NCBI RefSeq assembly: GCF_029227915.1
Contig: NC_079882.1
Span: forward strand, 18,984,501 to 19,048,500
Origin: Hydractinia symbiolongicarpus
Lineage: Eukaryota > Cnidaria > Hydrozoa > Anthoathecata > Hydractiniidae
Direction: 5' to 3'
Length of the DNA stretch: 64,000 nt
The notes under the pieces are model-generated. The model saw only the letters and a list, made by a program, of their open reading frames with translations, made no database searches and was not told where the DNA came from. Positions 22,201 to 33,004 of the stretch are shown here, piece after piece (positions within the stretch are counted from its first letter, which is position 1; each line of letters starts with the position of its first letter). The translations under genes were made by a program, and so were the position numbers.

Positions 22201-25200
22201 AAATATACTTAATCTGTATAATAATTAAAGAGAGTTAGGCAGAACTAATAAAAAATTGCATCCCTACATATAATATAGGAAACATTTACACTATAATAAT
22301 CTATAAAAATATATTATTATTATTTATCATCTATACCTTTTTAATTTATTTCTTAATTTTTTTCGTTTTTATCCTATATACATAATTATTTATGTTTTCC
22401 TGTTGTCTGTTTAACAATAACTAGACCCGAAGTTCTGCGAAAATACTTTACCTTTAATTTTAAATAAAATATTCATGAATTATTAATTATTCATAACGTT
22501 TAAGTGGGTGTAACCATGATTCTTGCAGGTAAAAGCAAAGGTCTTTGATTTTCTTTTTCTCAAAATAAAATTTTCAGTCGTAACAGTATATATTTTTTGT
22601 CGAACACTCCCCTCCATCTTATCGAAATTGTACGAAAAGTTTGTTGCAACAATTATATCTTTGGCTACAAAAATTCGCTTTTTTTAACGCAGAAATTGAG
22701 GAAATATGAGTTATTGATCTATCATGCTTAAAAATGAATAAATCTGTCATAAAACAGCTATTGTGGCACAAAATATGCTATAATTTTGGAACCACGTGTT
22801 GTTTTGAGTAAAAAAGCAAAGTTTTTTAGAGCTGAATAAGAGCTTTGCAATGATATTTTTTTCAACGAACAAAAACTTTAGTGAGAGGAGTGTTCGACAA
22901 AACGAACTGGAAGGGTGAATTTTTGCATATAATTTTTTTCTAATTTTTGGATTTTTTTATGAAAATATTTTATCATCATTCTAGACATAATTTATTCGGC
23001 TTTCGGAATATATATATTTGCTAGGGTTAATATAGCGAGCAGAGGGAATATTTTAAATATACTGAGTATGTGTCTCAGGGGGTTACTGTATTCTAAACGT
23101 GTAAAGAAACAAAATAATTATTTGAGGAATCATGTAAAAAATACGACACATGTTAGACCTAATTTGTATTTGAATAGTTGCATTTAGCCTAAAAAACAGA
23201 GAGCATACATCATCAAAATCTATGGCATTATATTTTTATATCATATTTTGAAATATAATGCACATTAATGCACTTCCTTGACAATTTTGAATATCCTAGC
23301 TTTCACTAGCATTTATTTTTATATGCGTAGAATGTTCTTAAAAAAACATTGAACACTCACTTACTTGAAATATTTCAAAAGTGCTTTTAAACTGGATAAT
23401 GTAGAACCCTCGTCGATGTTTTTTACAACAATATTCTCAAAATGCAAAAAGATTTTAAGCTTTTCACATACATATTTGAGACATTCCTGAAATGAAAATT
23501 ATCTATGTGATTTATAAAACATAAACAAGTCTAACAATGTAGCAAAAAATAAGAACATTCAAAACTTAAAAAAGTCAAGCTAACCTTTTTGGATTTCTTG
23601 ATGAACATTTGCAGTGCGTTTTCTGCTTCTTCATCTTCATTATAGGCAAAACATCCAGGAAATAATGTACTCGGTGTAGAGCTGAAGAAAAAAAGAAAAT
23701 TATGTAGTGCTTATAGTGACTTATAAAGCTAAATATTTTTAATATATTGGCATCATTTTTAATGACAATATCCCAGTCTTAGGGATACGCCCTGCAATGA
23801 AAAATAAAAATTAGAAACTTAAAACATATTTGCTTCTTTTGCAAAAATTTTTTTGTTTAAAAATATCGACGCCTAGATACATACTTTCCATCTGCGAATA
23901 GCATTTTCATGTCAATGGCAACATCATTATTCTGATTTCGCAGAAGTGGAAGAATTTCATATATGCTTCCCAGGACACAATCTGATGTGTGACTGATAGG
24001 AGCAACTAAATCCAATGTTCTGTCCACAAAAACGATTGATGCTCTGGATGATGCCAACTGTAAAAATCATTAGACAAATAACCACAAATGGAAGTTAATT
24101 AATGCTGTGCTCTTGAATAAAAAATAATTTTTTGAGGAAACTTGAAAAATAGCACTTTCAAAACAAAAAAATAGTTTAAGTTTCTTGAAATAAACGTTTG
24201 CCACATGTATATAAAAAAGCACATGACAAAGCATTTTAGACAATTAAACATATTATTTTGAGGTTTTTTGATAATTTAAGTTTTCTGCTATTTTATTTGC
24301 CACAAAAGGTTTTTTTATAATTATTCTGCTCAGCTTAACATAAAAGCTTTAAAAATTACCTTTCTTCTTCCCCTAGCATCTGGCATGTTTGCAAGTTCTG
24401 TGGCTACAAGTCTACTGAAATGTCCCACAGCATAGCAATCCTCATGAATACTCATTGATTCAAACATACTGTTTAGTGTAGAGGCAAGCATCTAAAACAT
24501 AAACATGATAATTGAAATTGTGACAACTACCTGATAATTACCTTACCAAAATAAAAAAGATATTACCTTTATTTGACACCGCATATTGTGTGGAAGAAAA
24601 CCAACATCTACATCTCCCAAATTGTTAAATATTCTCTTATCCCCCTAATTAAAATTTAAAATTTAAAATACTATAATCCGTTACAAAATTTTATATAAGT
24701 TTTCTCAAATAATTTCAGACAATTGAATGGTTTTAGACCCATAGGCAAACTATTTTTAAAGATCAATTGCAGATATTTACAATTTTAATTTTTTCAAAGG
24801 ATTATAAAATTTATTCAAAAAGTATTGAAGCAGAAAGATATAGAACAATTTAATTAACCTTTCTCAAATAAAACTTTACAAACATATTCGTAAATAGTTA
24901 ATTACTGTATTTACCCTACTGTAAAGAAATGCTTGCAGCCTTGCTACATCTGATGGCAGGACTGGAAATAAACTATTGTGTATTGGAGTAATAAAAAAAT
25001 CAGGTACAATCTCAATACATGAAAATGGTATATGATGAAGGGTTGTCGTAGCAAACTAAAAAAAAATTGAAAATGCATGTTTGAAAGAGGATAAATAATA
25101 TCAATTCTGCATTATTAAATGTTATGTTACAGTTACAATGTTACAGTAAATAAACAAAGAATTTGATCTAAATGAGCTCTTTCGTAGTGATTCTTGGTTC

Positions 25201-27814
25201 TTCATAATTGATATAACTTTACTCAATTCGATGGAATCTTTCTCTTATTAGACGACATTTACACGTACCCGATATCAAACTCATGCCAGCGTGTAATCTT
25301 ATGCTGGCATGAATTTTTGGTTTTTACATGAATGTTCATTCTGGTGTAAAAAAAAAATTATTTTCAAATACACACTGCCCATTGCATTGGCAAAAGAACT
25401 TTTTCTTCAATTAACAAACATAACCTTTAATCACAGCATCATTCAGCTTCTTTATGCAGTACTTGTGCATATTATAAGTTGATTTCACACCGGTGTGAAA
25501 CACATTTTATGTTCACACGATACAATCATGCTCAAATAAACCCGAAATGAAATTTTATTTTGGTCTTAAGGACAGGCTTGAATTAAGACTTGACATGAAA
25601 TTTCATTTCGGCTGTGATGTGTAAACAGTTGTAGGTTTTTCTGAAGACACAGATATCAACTCATGCCAACACAAGTTTCATATTAGCATAAAAAATGCAT
25701 GTAGACATGCCCTTAGTACTCATTCCCAACTAGTTTAGCAAAACAGTAGTCATTTAGCTCAGTTTTGGGTTGAATTTTTTTTCTGAATTGAGTTTTCTTT
25801 AAAATCAGACTGTTAGAATCAAAGCATGTATGCTATGAACATGGTAGTCACTGAAAAAATCATTTACAACAAGACCAGATATTTTTTATTTTCAAAATTG
25901 TATATAAAATATGTATACCTTAAAACTTACCTCCCGAGAAAAATCAAGTTGACCTAAATCGATTCATAACATCTTCAGAAAAAACAATTTAACGTTTATT
26001 TTATTAAAATCACTACAGTACTCAAGAAACCAGACAATGTTTACCTCATGTTTTTAAGCCTTCACCTCACTTGTTCGCCATTTTGCAAGTGAGCATTTAA
26101 GAGTATAATTATGCGCCTGACGTCACTAGTTAGAAGCTCACATTCGGGCCCCCGGGATGAGAGGCGAAACTTTGCGGATGTGATATGATGTGTTTTGTCA
26201 AAAAAAGTTCCACACGTTGATGAATAAGGACGAATCCTTTATTTAAATAGTAATATGGCTTCTTGCCCACTTACCTAGTTGTCTTAACCACCAAAAGAAA
26301 CAAGGTGTAATTTTTTTCAACTTTCCCATAGATCCAAAACAACGAACTATATGGATCAAACTGATCAAGAGAGAGGATACGCTTCCAAATAATTTTAAGA
26401 TCTGCGAAGCTCATTTTACTTCCGAGTTCTTTGACTTTAGAAGTGAGTTTGAAAGAAAAAAACAAAAAGAAGAAGGTTAGAAGATTTTTTCATTTTTATC
26501 GTTATTAATCGAACTCATGCGCTATTATCTAATTCGAATACGTTTACATATCAAAACTTACTGATCAAATTAAAAATATTTGCGGATTCTAACCCGCAAT
26601 AGCAACGACACTCCGCTTCGCTCGTCATTTTCTTACACTTTCCACACTTGCACCACATCCTTACAACAACATCAACAGCAACACGTGAAGCGACTTCTTC
26701 TTGAATAGTATCCTCATCACAGCTCTCCCAACTGAAATCCGAGTCAGTGCTTGGTCTAGTATTTCGCCTGCTCAAATTGAAATTCTACAACATTTTCCCT
26801 GTCGCTCTTTTTTTCTTTTTTGGGTCACAGCTTCTCGGTATTGCAATTGAATGATGATTTCTCAACCGAAGTTAGTATTCATTTTCAAAGTTTCCTGATA
26901 TTTTCACGGGGTAAACATACTCATTACCAATGAATTTCACTATTAAAGTTTGAGTAAAAAAATTTCAATGCGGAAGATGATTTACGATCTTCTAACAGGT
27001 GACGTCGGAGCACTCAAGGTGAAGAAATTTATAAAACAACATTGCGGATGATGATTTTTGAATCTTTGAATAGGCATTATTAACTTATAAGTGTGAATTA
27101 AGGAAAATAAACTTTATATTCTTAAATCATGAATATGAGCCAATTTAGGTTAACTTAATTTTTCTCGGGAGGTAAGCTTTAATAAAATTGTAAGATAATT
27201 TTAACAAACAAAATTTGTGAAGTGAAAGAAATTGAATTAGAAAAAGATCAAAACAACAAGCTTAATGCATTTTTAAATATCAGATTCCTTGTAGTCACAA
27301 GGAATCTGATATTTAAGAGCATATTTAATTGGAATGTTAGTAATATACCTCATTCTGCATCCATAACCTCAGCTGATGACAGAAGTTATCAAATGCTGTG
27401 AGCTGATTTGTAGAATTGGAAATAAACTCATTCATTTCACTGGATAATGATGACGAAATTATACAGTGATTAAAGTCACTATTTTTTACTATACGCTGAA
27501 TATATTTTGATACTTGGCCATTCAGAGGTGTTGATATAAGGAAGACGCATTTATTCTCTGATTCCAGACACTCCTACAGCAAAGATACACAGAAGTTTAA
27601 GAGATTTATGATGGAGACTGCTGATTTCATCTACCAAAGAAAATTATACCTTAGCATGTTTTATGTCTCTTATAGCCAAAGCACCAGCATCTAGTAATTT
27701 TGAAAGCCCATTGCACCAATGTAGAACTTCAGCAGTTGCATCATCCACAAACACAACAGCGTTGTTTACAAGGGTTAAAACTGAGTTTATGGTTGAGTTA
27801 ATAAATTGATACAT
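19213..27814 (-). CDS. SCFD2: Sec1 family domain-containing protein 2 (16 exons)
   Basis: Exons in coding order: 27814-27650, 27573-27349, 25055-24915, 24644-24567, 24491-24360, 24057-23885, 23681-23585, 23486-23365, 21851-21734, 21112-21030, 20915-20825, 20743-20716, 20341-20239, 20152-20000, 19923-19794, 19305-19213. All phases join, giving 643 residues (human SCFD2 is about 684). Matching blocks: N-terminal VVFVDDATAEVLHW, central ASIVFVDRTLDL, FPGCF, YFKNNIQLLK, and C-terminal DFLKTGF followed by FFMNVSKPRPEDHPVLLFVIGG and IASTRLL. It belongs to the Sec1/Munc18-like family that works with SNAREs; the exact role of SCFD2 is poorly known. One exon is only 28 bases. Intron 2 holds a TTAA-flanked transposon. 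A strong 3' splice site ends 2 bases before the ATG, and DNAJC8 lies 333 bases upstream on the same strand. Confidence 0.93.
22595..22902. repeat. 308-bp unit bounded by 16-bp perfect inverted repeats
   Basis: TTTTGTCGAACACTCC at 22595-22610 is exactly repeated in inverse at 22887-22902, in SCFD2 intron 8. This fits a small MITE. A weaker outer pair, GGTAACCCCCT near 22016 and its complement near 23080, may mark a larger host element. Confidence 0.5.
26251..26476 (+). pseudogene. THAP-domain exon, frameshifted
   Basis: An ATG at about 26252 begins MASCPL. After a frameshift the frame continues PSCLNHQKKQG, then FFNFPIDPKQRTIWIKLIKRED, then KICEAHF. This is the C2CH THAP pattern: paired N-terminal cysteines, invariant Trp and the C-x2-H-F ending. 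A plausible splice donor follows a Lys-rich stretch near 26476. THAP domains are DNA-binding and occur in P-element and Kolobok transposases. The frameshift and missing downstream part make this copy non-functional as it stands. Confidence 0.7.
26551..26784 (-). CDS. Cys-rich exon resembling the P2X7 receptor tail
   Basis: The translation ends with an acidic stretch (STDSDFSWESCDED) followed by RMWCKCGKCKKM and AECRCYCG. The WCxCGxC...M...EC-x-C-x-C spacing recalls the cytoplasmic P2RX7 C-terminal domain, which is common in small cnidarian proteins. There is no in-frame ATG before the Cys block, but a splice acceptor lies at 26785-26788. It is therefore probably an internal or last exon of a transposon-borne gene, opposite in strand to the THAP exon and on the same strand as SCFD2. 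The P2RX7 relation is inferred from spacing only. Confidence 0.45.
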   Translation of the reverse strand, partial: NFNLSRRNTRPSTDSDFSWESCDEDTIQEEVASRVAVDVVVRMWCKCGKCKKMTSEAECRCYCGLESANIFNLISKF

Positions 27815-28147
27815 AACTATAAGAGCAATATAAACATTTTAAAAAAAATCAAATTTTCAGAAAATTGGCCTACTGTCAAGATTTGTTTAAGAAAGAAACT
27901 GTCTAGGGGAGAAATAACATTCATTGTTTATTTTAGTGTTCAATATATATACATAGGCTAGTAAGGAGGTTTAATGACCACATTTTGTAATAAAAACATT
28001 CTGAGAATTCAACATTATAAAATTGATTAACAGAATTAGAAGTCCAGTTTTATAGGAATAGATGTTCAAAAATAGATATCTTGCAAACACCACTTGATTG
28101 TTGAGAAATGATACAACATTTGACATAAGCATAATATGCATTTAGAG

Positions 28148-28885
28148 TTATCTTTTTTCTGGTTTCATAGAGGGAGGCTTAAAAGCCTTTGTTTTATGCT
28201 TTTTCTCTTTCTTTTTAGCATTTTTTTGAAAGTTTCGCCAATCATTAACACGTCCTGTTCGACTTTCATCCCACTTTTTCTCAAATTCTTTCTGTTTTTT
28301 TGCTTTGTCTTCTTCATCTATTTCATGTTCCCGTTCACGCTTTTTTTCTTGTTGTTGCCTTTCTACCACTTCCTGTTTTTTTATTTCGTTGTCGGCAAAT
28401 AGTTTTGCTGTTATTGCTCTCTTTAATCTAGCATATGCTTCAGGACTTTCATCTTCTGGTATTGTTGCTAATGGTGATATCTTTTTAACCTCTTTCCTTT
28501 TATCTCTTAAATTTATTTGAACCATTGCATCTGCTTCCTCCAGCAAACGTTTAATTTTTTTTACTTGATCCTCATCTTGAAGAAGCTTGTTAGCATTCCT
28601 TATTGCTTCAAATGCCTTTTCTGCTCTTTCTTTATCATTTGGATTTTTATCAGGATGGACTAATATAGACATTTTTTTGTAACTTTTTCTGATTTCTTCT
28701 TCAGAAGAATCAGGTCGTACTTGTAATACTTCATATGGATTTAAATTAAGATATTTAGAGCCTGGCTTTGTTAGCCTTTCTATTTGCTTATCACTAGTTA
28801 AAACTTCGTCTCTCTTTTCGATATCTTTCACATCCTTCATAAAACTTTTCAGTTTTTCAAGTTTGTCATCCACCTGGTCAGCCAT
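28148..28885 (-). CDS. DNAJC8: DnaJ homologue subfamily C member 8 (intronless)
   Basis: 245 residues. The N-terminal KDIEKRDEVLTSDKQIERL block and LNPYEVLQV lead into a J domain at about 49-113 with the HPD motif at 77-79 (SILVHPDKN). The C-terminal half is a charged Lys/Glu/Arg-rich coiled-coil region ending DESRTGRVNDWRNF and a basic tail. Order and length match metazoan DNAJC8 (human about 253), a nuclear, spliceosome-associated J protein that engages HSP70. The chosen ATG (28883-28885) has a strong AAAATGG context and matches the family's usual N-terminus; an in-frame ATG at 28918 would add 11 residues. The absence of introns contrasts with SCFD2 downstream. The upstream 300 bases include a GC-rich duplicated GGCGGAGGGTCGAGG stretch (29178-29217), likely part of the promoter region. 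Confidence 0.93.
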   Translation of the reverse strand: MADQVDDKLEKLKSFMKDVKDIEKRDEVLTSDKQIERLTKPGSKYLNLNPYEVLQVRPDSSEEEIRKSYKKMSILVHPDKNPNDKERAEKAFEAIRNANKLLQDEDQVKKIKRLLEEADAMVQINLRDKRKEVKKISPLATIPEDESPEAYARLKRAITAKLFADNEIKKQEVVERQQQEKKREREHEIDEEDKAKKQKEFEKKWDESRTGRVNDWRNFQKNAKKKEKKHKTKAFKPPSMKPEKR

Positions 28886-29987
28886 TTTGTTTACATTTAT
28901 CCGTTTTTCCTTGCACATGGTATATTTGGAACACGCACAAAAATCGGATATGCAAGCATCATTTTGTAATCAATATGTGGATAATTTGCTTATCCTTCTT
29001 ATTGAAGATATAATAGATATTTTTTCTTAGGTACCTGAACATGTTCTAAAGAAAAACATGGTAAATAATCTTTTACTTTATGTTTTCGCCTAAATAAAGA
29101 AATAAAGAAGATCCTCACTTCCGATTTTCCCGTTTTTTCCAGCGAGTAACTTTATTTTTCTAATCGTGTAACACAGACGGCGGCGGAGGGTCGAGGGTCG
29201 ACGGCGGAGGGTCGAGGACTCTAAGTTTCCAGTCAAGAAAAAGATGCTCAAACTTTTTGCCAAACAAAGCAGGCGTTTACTTGACAATTATTTTGTTTAC
29301 ATTTTCAACATCTGCATGGCAGTAAAAAAGATGCAGATGCTCGGCTAAGTGAGGAAAGGACTTTTGCACAACAAAAAATGCGAATATATTATTTATTAGA
29401 ACTTTAGCTAAATAAAGATGTTCTGGCCAAGAAAAGGTGTGACACAAGAAAATGTTGTTTTAGAGTGTTATTTTGAGGGTCCAATAGAGGTTTAGTGGGT
29501 CTGTCAAAAAGATGATTTTTCTAAAAAAAAGGCGAACTTAACAAATATTCGGGTTTAGAGCAACTTGACCGTCCCTATTTTTTAAATTCTAAAAGTGGAG
29601 CGACAAAATATATTATATGCTTCTTGTTTCCCCGTACCTACTATTATTATCATACTTTACATTACAATTTTGGTCTTGACTGTCAAGGGTCTCTGGAAGT
29701 AATTTTCCAATTAATGAAGTGCACAAGAAATCATTAAATATCGGTGTATTTGCGCACATTTATGGCTGGGTAATTCAACGATTTTTTCCTTATATATTTT
29801 AGTTTTTATTCACTGACTAACCCAATTTTTAAGAATTTAGGACAGATGGCTATAACACTACGCATTTGTGACGCCTGCCTCAGCTTTGATTATCCATTCA
29901 AATGTAATGTATGTAATGTATATGCTTAAGAAAATGTTGTTTTCGGAATTTCTTTTCCGCTTTAAAATTATTTATTTTCATAGTTCT
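28886..29987. other. upstream region of DNAJC8, no gene seen
   Basis: Contains a GC-rich tandem duplication of GGCGGAGGGTCGAGG at 29178-29217, the only GC-rich patch nearby and a promoter candidate for DNAJC8. No coding exon recognised. Confidence 0.4.
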
Positions 29988-31705
29988 TTAAAGGGGAAGT
30001 TTTGTAAAATAATCAATAGTCATAAAAGAAAAAAAAAAGATACCATAATTCTTTTTAAGTGAAACCCTCTTTTTTCTGAAATAATCTGTGTTAAACACGC
30101 ATAAAAACACCTCTGTATATTGACCCTGTTACATTTTTACGAAGGCTGGGTCGAGTTTGAATTATGACGTTTTATAGTTCAAAAAGGGAAGTTCGGTGTT
30201 GGGGATTAGGTGTAATCACATGAAGAAGTATTTTGTCTATATACATTTTTATTATTTTAATATGCCAAACTGTGCTGCCATCGGCTGCACAAATCAAAGT
30301 AGCAGGTATTGTTGCCGATCCTAGAAACTTCTTCTTTTTCTTCATCACTCTCGAAACTACACGTTCGTAATTTCAATTTTTCCAAAGAAAATTCTGGTTT
30401 GAAATTTAATGAACTAAGAGTAGATAAATCAGGTATATATGTCATCATTTTAGAGCTTAAGGCGCGAGTGAGGGAAAAAATAGTTTTTTTTGCAAATTTT
30501 TTTTAACTTTTTTTATAAAAAAAAAGAAAGTGAACTTTTTAATGGTGAAATTATTTTTATAAAATAGGATAGAAATGCGACTTTTTTCCAAAAACACAAT
30601 CCTCATCATTTGTCTTCCAGCTGAACGTGCTAAAAAAATCAAATATAGGTGTAAATGTTTATGTTTCTCACTTTGGAAATAAACTGTGATATGATCATAT
30701 TTTGTAAAAATAACGTAATCATAACCAACGTTGTAAAAAATGATACCATTGAATTTTTTGTATCGCTTTTCTTTTATGATTGTTTTTATCCGATCAATTA
30801 AAAATCTCTTATTTCAATTTGACTTTCATTAATGCTTTTTCTGGAAAAAGTTTTCTTCACAAGCGAGCAACACTAACATCATCAATGTCTACTTATCGTC
30901 ATAAAGCTTCTGCTCCTTCAACAAGGAGAAAAAAAAATAGAAGAAAGTATTTTAACTCTCCAGCCAAGCGAAGATTGAAAATAAATAATACTTCGCAAAT
31001 TGAACAAAAGCATAAGTTGAAAAAAATAATGGATGTTTTATCCAGCGATAGTGAATACGACTCAGACATTTATGTTATCATATCATTTTTTTAAATCTCT
31101 ATTCCATCAGATGTTGTAACATTTTTTCCTTTTCCTTTTTGTTTATTTTTACTTTGCCCATCTCTCTTTTTGTGAATATTGCACAGAATTTGTTAAAAAC
31201 ACCTGTAGCGACCATTTAACTATACAAAAGGGATGATATTTTTAAAAATCTTTAAAGCTCTTTTTCGCAATGTTCATTTTTTGAAATATTGAACAACAAT
31301 ATTACAACTTTCACGTAATTTTAATAGAAGCTATTTCAAAACATCACACTTTTTCCCTTACACCTTAAATAGCTCTGAATTGGATCCATTGCTTACAAAT
31401 TGACAATGTATTTCCAAAGAAGTAATTTGTTACAGATTTGAAAAGAAATATAGCTAGAAAAAAGTAGATTCTTTTAGCAAACTGTGTAGACTGTGTTGTG
31501 ACTCTATGAAACGTCATACATGAGTTAGAACCCAGCTTTTTTGACACGCTTTTTCAAAAACGGAGCATTTTCAATTAGGTTGTGTCAACATTAGAGACAT
31601 TTCCAAGACTCGGAGTTTAATGAAGTAAAGTTTTTCTGTTTTTATAAGTATAAATACGTGGAATTATAAAATAAAATAATTTTTTAGACCGAACTTCCCC
31701 TTTAA
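29988..31705. mobile_element. second type of TTAA-flanked element with a THAP start exon
   Basis: TTAAAGGGGAAGTT at 29988-30001 is repeated exactly in inverse at 31692-31705. TTAA forms both outer edges. Inside, on the plus strand, is a short exon starting MPNCAAIGCTNQSS, typical of a THAP-domain N-terminus. TTAA plus THAP suggests another Kolobok family, distinct in its ends from the elements at 8275 and 25920. The rest of a transposase is not recognisable, so this 1.7-kb copy is non-autonomous or decayed. Confidence 0.68.
30262..30305 (+). CDS. THAP-domain first exon within a TTAA element
   Basis: ATG at 30262 encodes MPNCAAIGCTNQSS up to a donor AGCAG|GTATTG at 30305. The paired cysteines with this spacing are the first half of a C2CH THAP zinc module. 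The next exon is not identified; the Arg/Lys-rich frame at 30860-31060 could be further downstream coding sequence but is unproven. Confidence 0.45.
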
Positions 31706-33004
31706 CTATCTTTAAAGTCTCACTTTGGGCACTCTCCTCTGTTTGAAGAATTAGCAAAAATTATGCAATAAACCTGGCCATCCTTTTAATAAATAGAAGA
31801 GCGTGTTATAAACAATAATTATCATAATTAGTGGCCTAATGCAAAAAGATATACCTACGATTTCTTTTTGTTGTTTTGTTTTGCCTCTGATTTTTATTGA
31901 TTTCCAAAAGTAATATAAGCAAACTCTGCATCAGTACTCATAAAAAGCAAGTCCATCTGTTTATTTACAACCGAAAACAATTATTTTGTGACAGCCTGTT
32001 TCTTGGCCAGGAATGAGTGATCAAGTACCATTATTTCCAGTTCTAGTAACTTTTTAGCAGGGTGTAACCTAGAAATGTAAAATAAGTGCTGCTAAAACCC
32101 AAATGGGAATTTCATCACAGTGGTCTTACGTATTATTGAAATCTTATTCCTTCACAACTTGTATAAAATGGGCTATTTTGTAGTGAATATAATTTGCTCC
32201 TCTAATAAATTGGAAAATTTTGGATAAATTTCAATTTAAAAATAGTCATTTAAGGGGTTCTGAGAACACTGGCTTACACCTTAGTTAAACTCTTCCTGGA
32301 ATTTAAAATAAATCAAGAAAATGTATTTGCTATTTTTATTTTTTGATACAGGTTTTTTGATACAGATCACTTTGAAAGCTTTTGATTCACTTAGTTAAAG
32401 CAGCTTAGTTGAATATTTTTTAATTTTGTAGTAGAATGGGCTGATTTTCTCATATTCATGAAAGGAAAATAAACACAGAATGACCTAGGAATGTTTTTAC
32501 AGTTTTCTTAAAAAAGCAACAATTTTTCAAAACTTTTATTTACTTTTCACATTTCGCTTAACAACACTGCTGCTATTTTTAACACATATATACACTTATA
32601 AGAACAAGAAATCTTGCTTCAGCTCGAGATATTCTGATTTTGTTCTTATGTTTCAAACATTTTTTATTAAATTTACAATACAGCATATTAAAATTTTTTG
32701 TGAGTAAGTGCAAGTACAACTGACTCCATGTTTTTATGTCCATAAAGTTTTGAAAAACAGTTCTTGTAACAATACATTAAATGGGCTATAACAGAGATTT
32801 CTATTAAGCATGTTAAATGCTTTCAAATTTGTGTTTCCAGGCTAATACTTCAACTAGTTGGATTGTGTAAATGTTGCTCTACAGTAGGTCTTCCACTAGG
32901 TGGCTTTACCCTATATATTAATTTTATTTTTTAATTTTATTTTTTATTTCTGTTTTTGTTGCTGATGTTCTTATTTATTTAGTTATAGTGAAAATTTGAA
33001 GATA
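31706..33004. other. intergenic upstream of SMPD2, no gene seen
   Basis: AT-rich with no recognisable exon. A 3' splice-site-like stretch ends at 32988, 16 bases before the SMPD2 start codon. Confidence 0.45.

Larger units (their letters stand above)
25920..27182. mobile_element. Kolobok-like DNA transposon remnant in SCFD2 intron 2
   Basis: The ends are TTAAAACTTACCTCCCGAG at 25920 and the complement of CTCGGGAGGTAAGCTTTAA ending at 27182. Identity continues for about 42 bases with four mismatches. TTAA flanks the element. The interior carries a broken THAP-domain exon on the plus strand and a Cys-rich P2RX7-tail-like exon on the minus strand. TTAA duplication plus a THAP domain is the known signature of the Kolobok superfamily. 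At 1.26 kb it is too short for a full transposase, so it is a deletion derivative. Confidence 0.72.
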
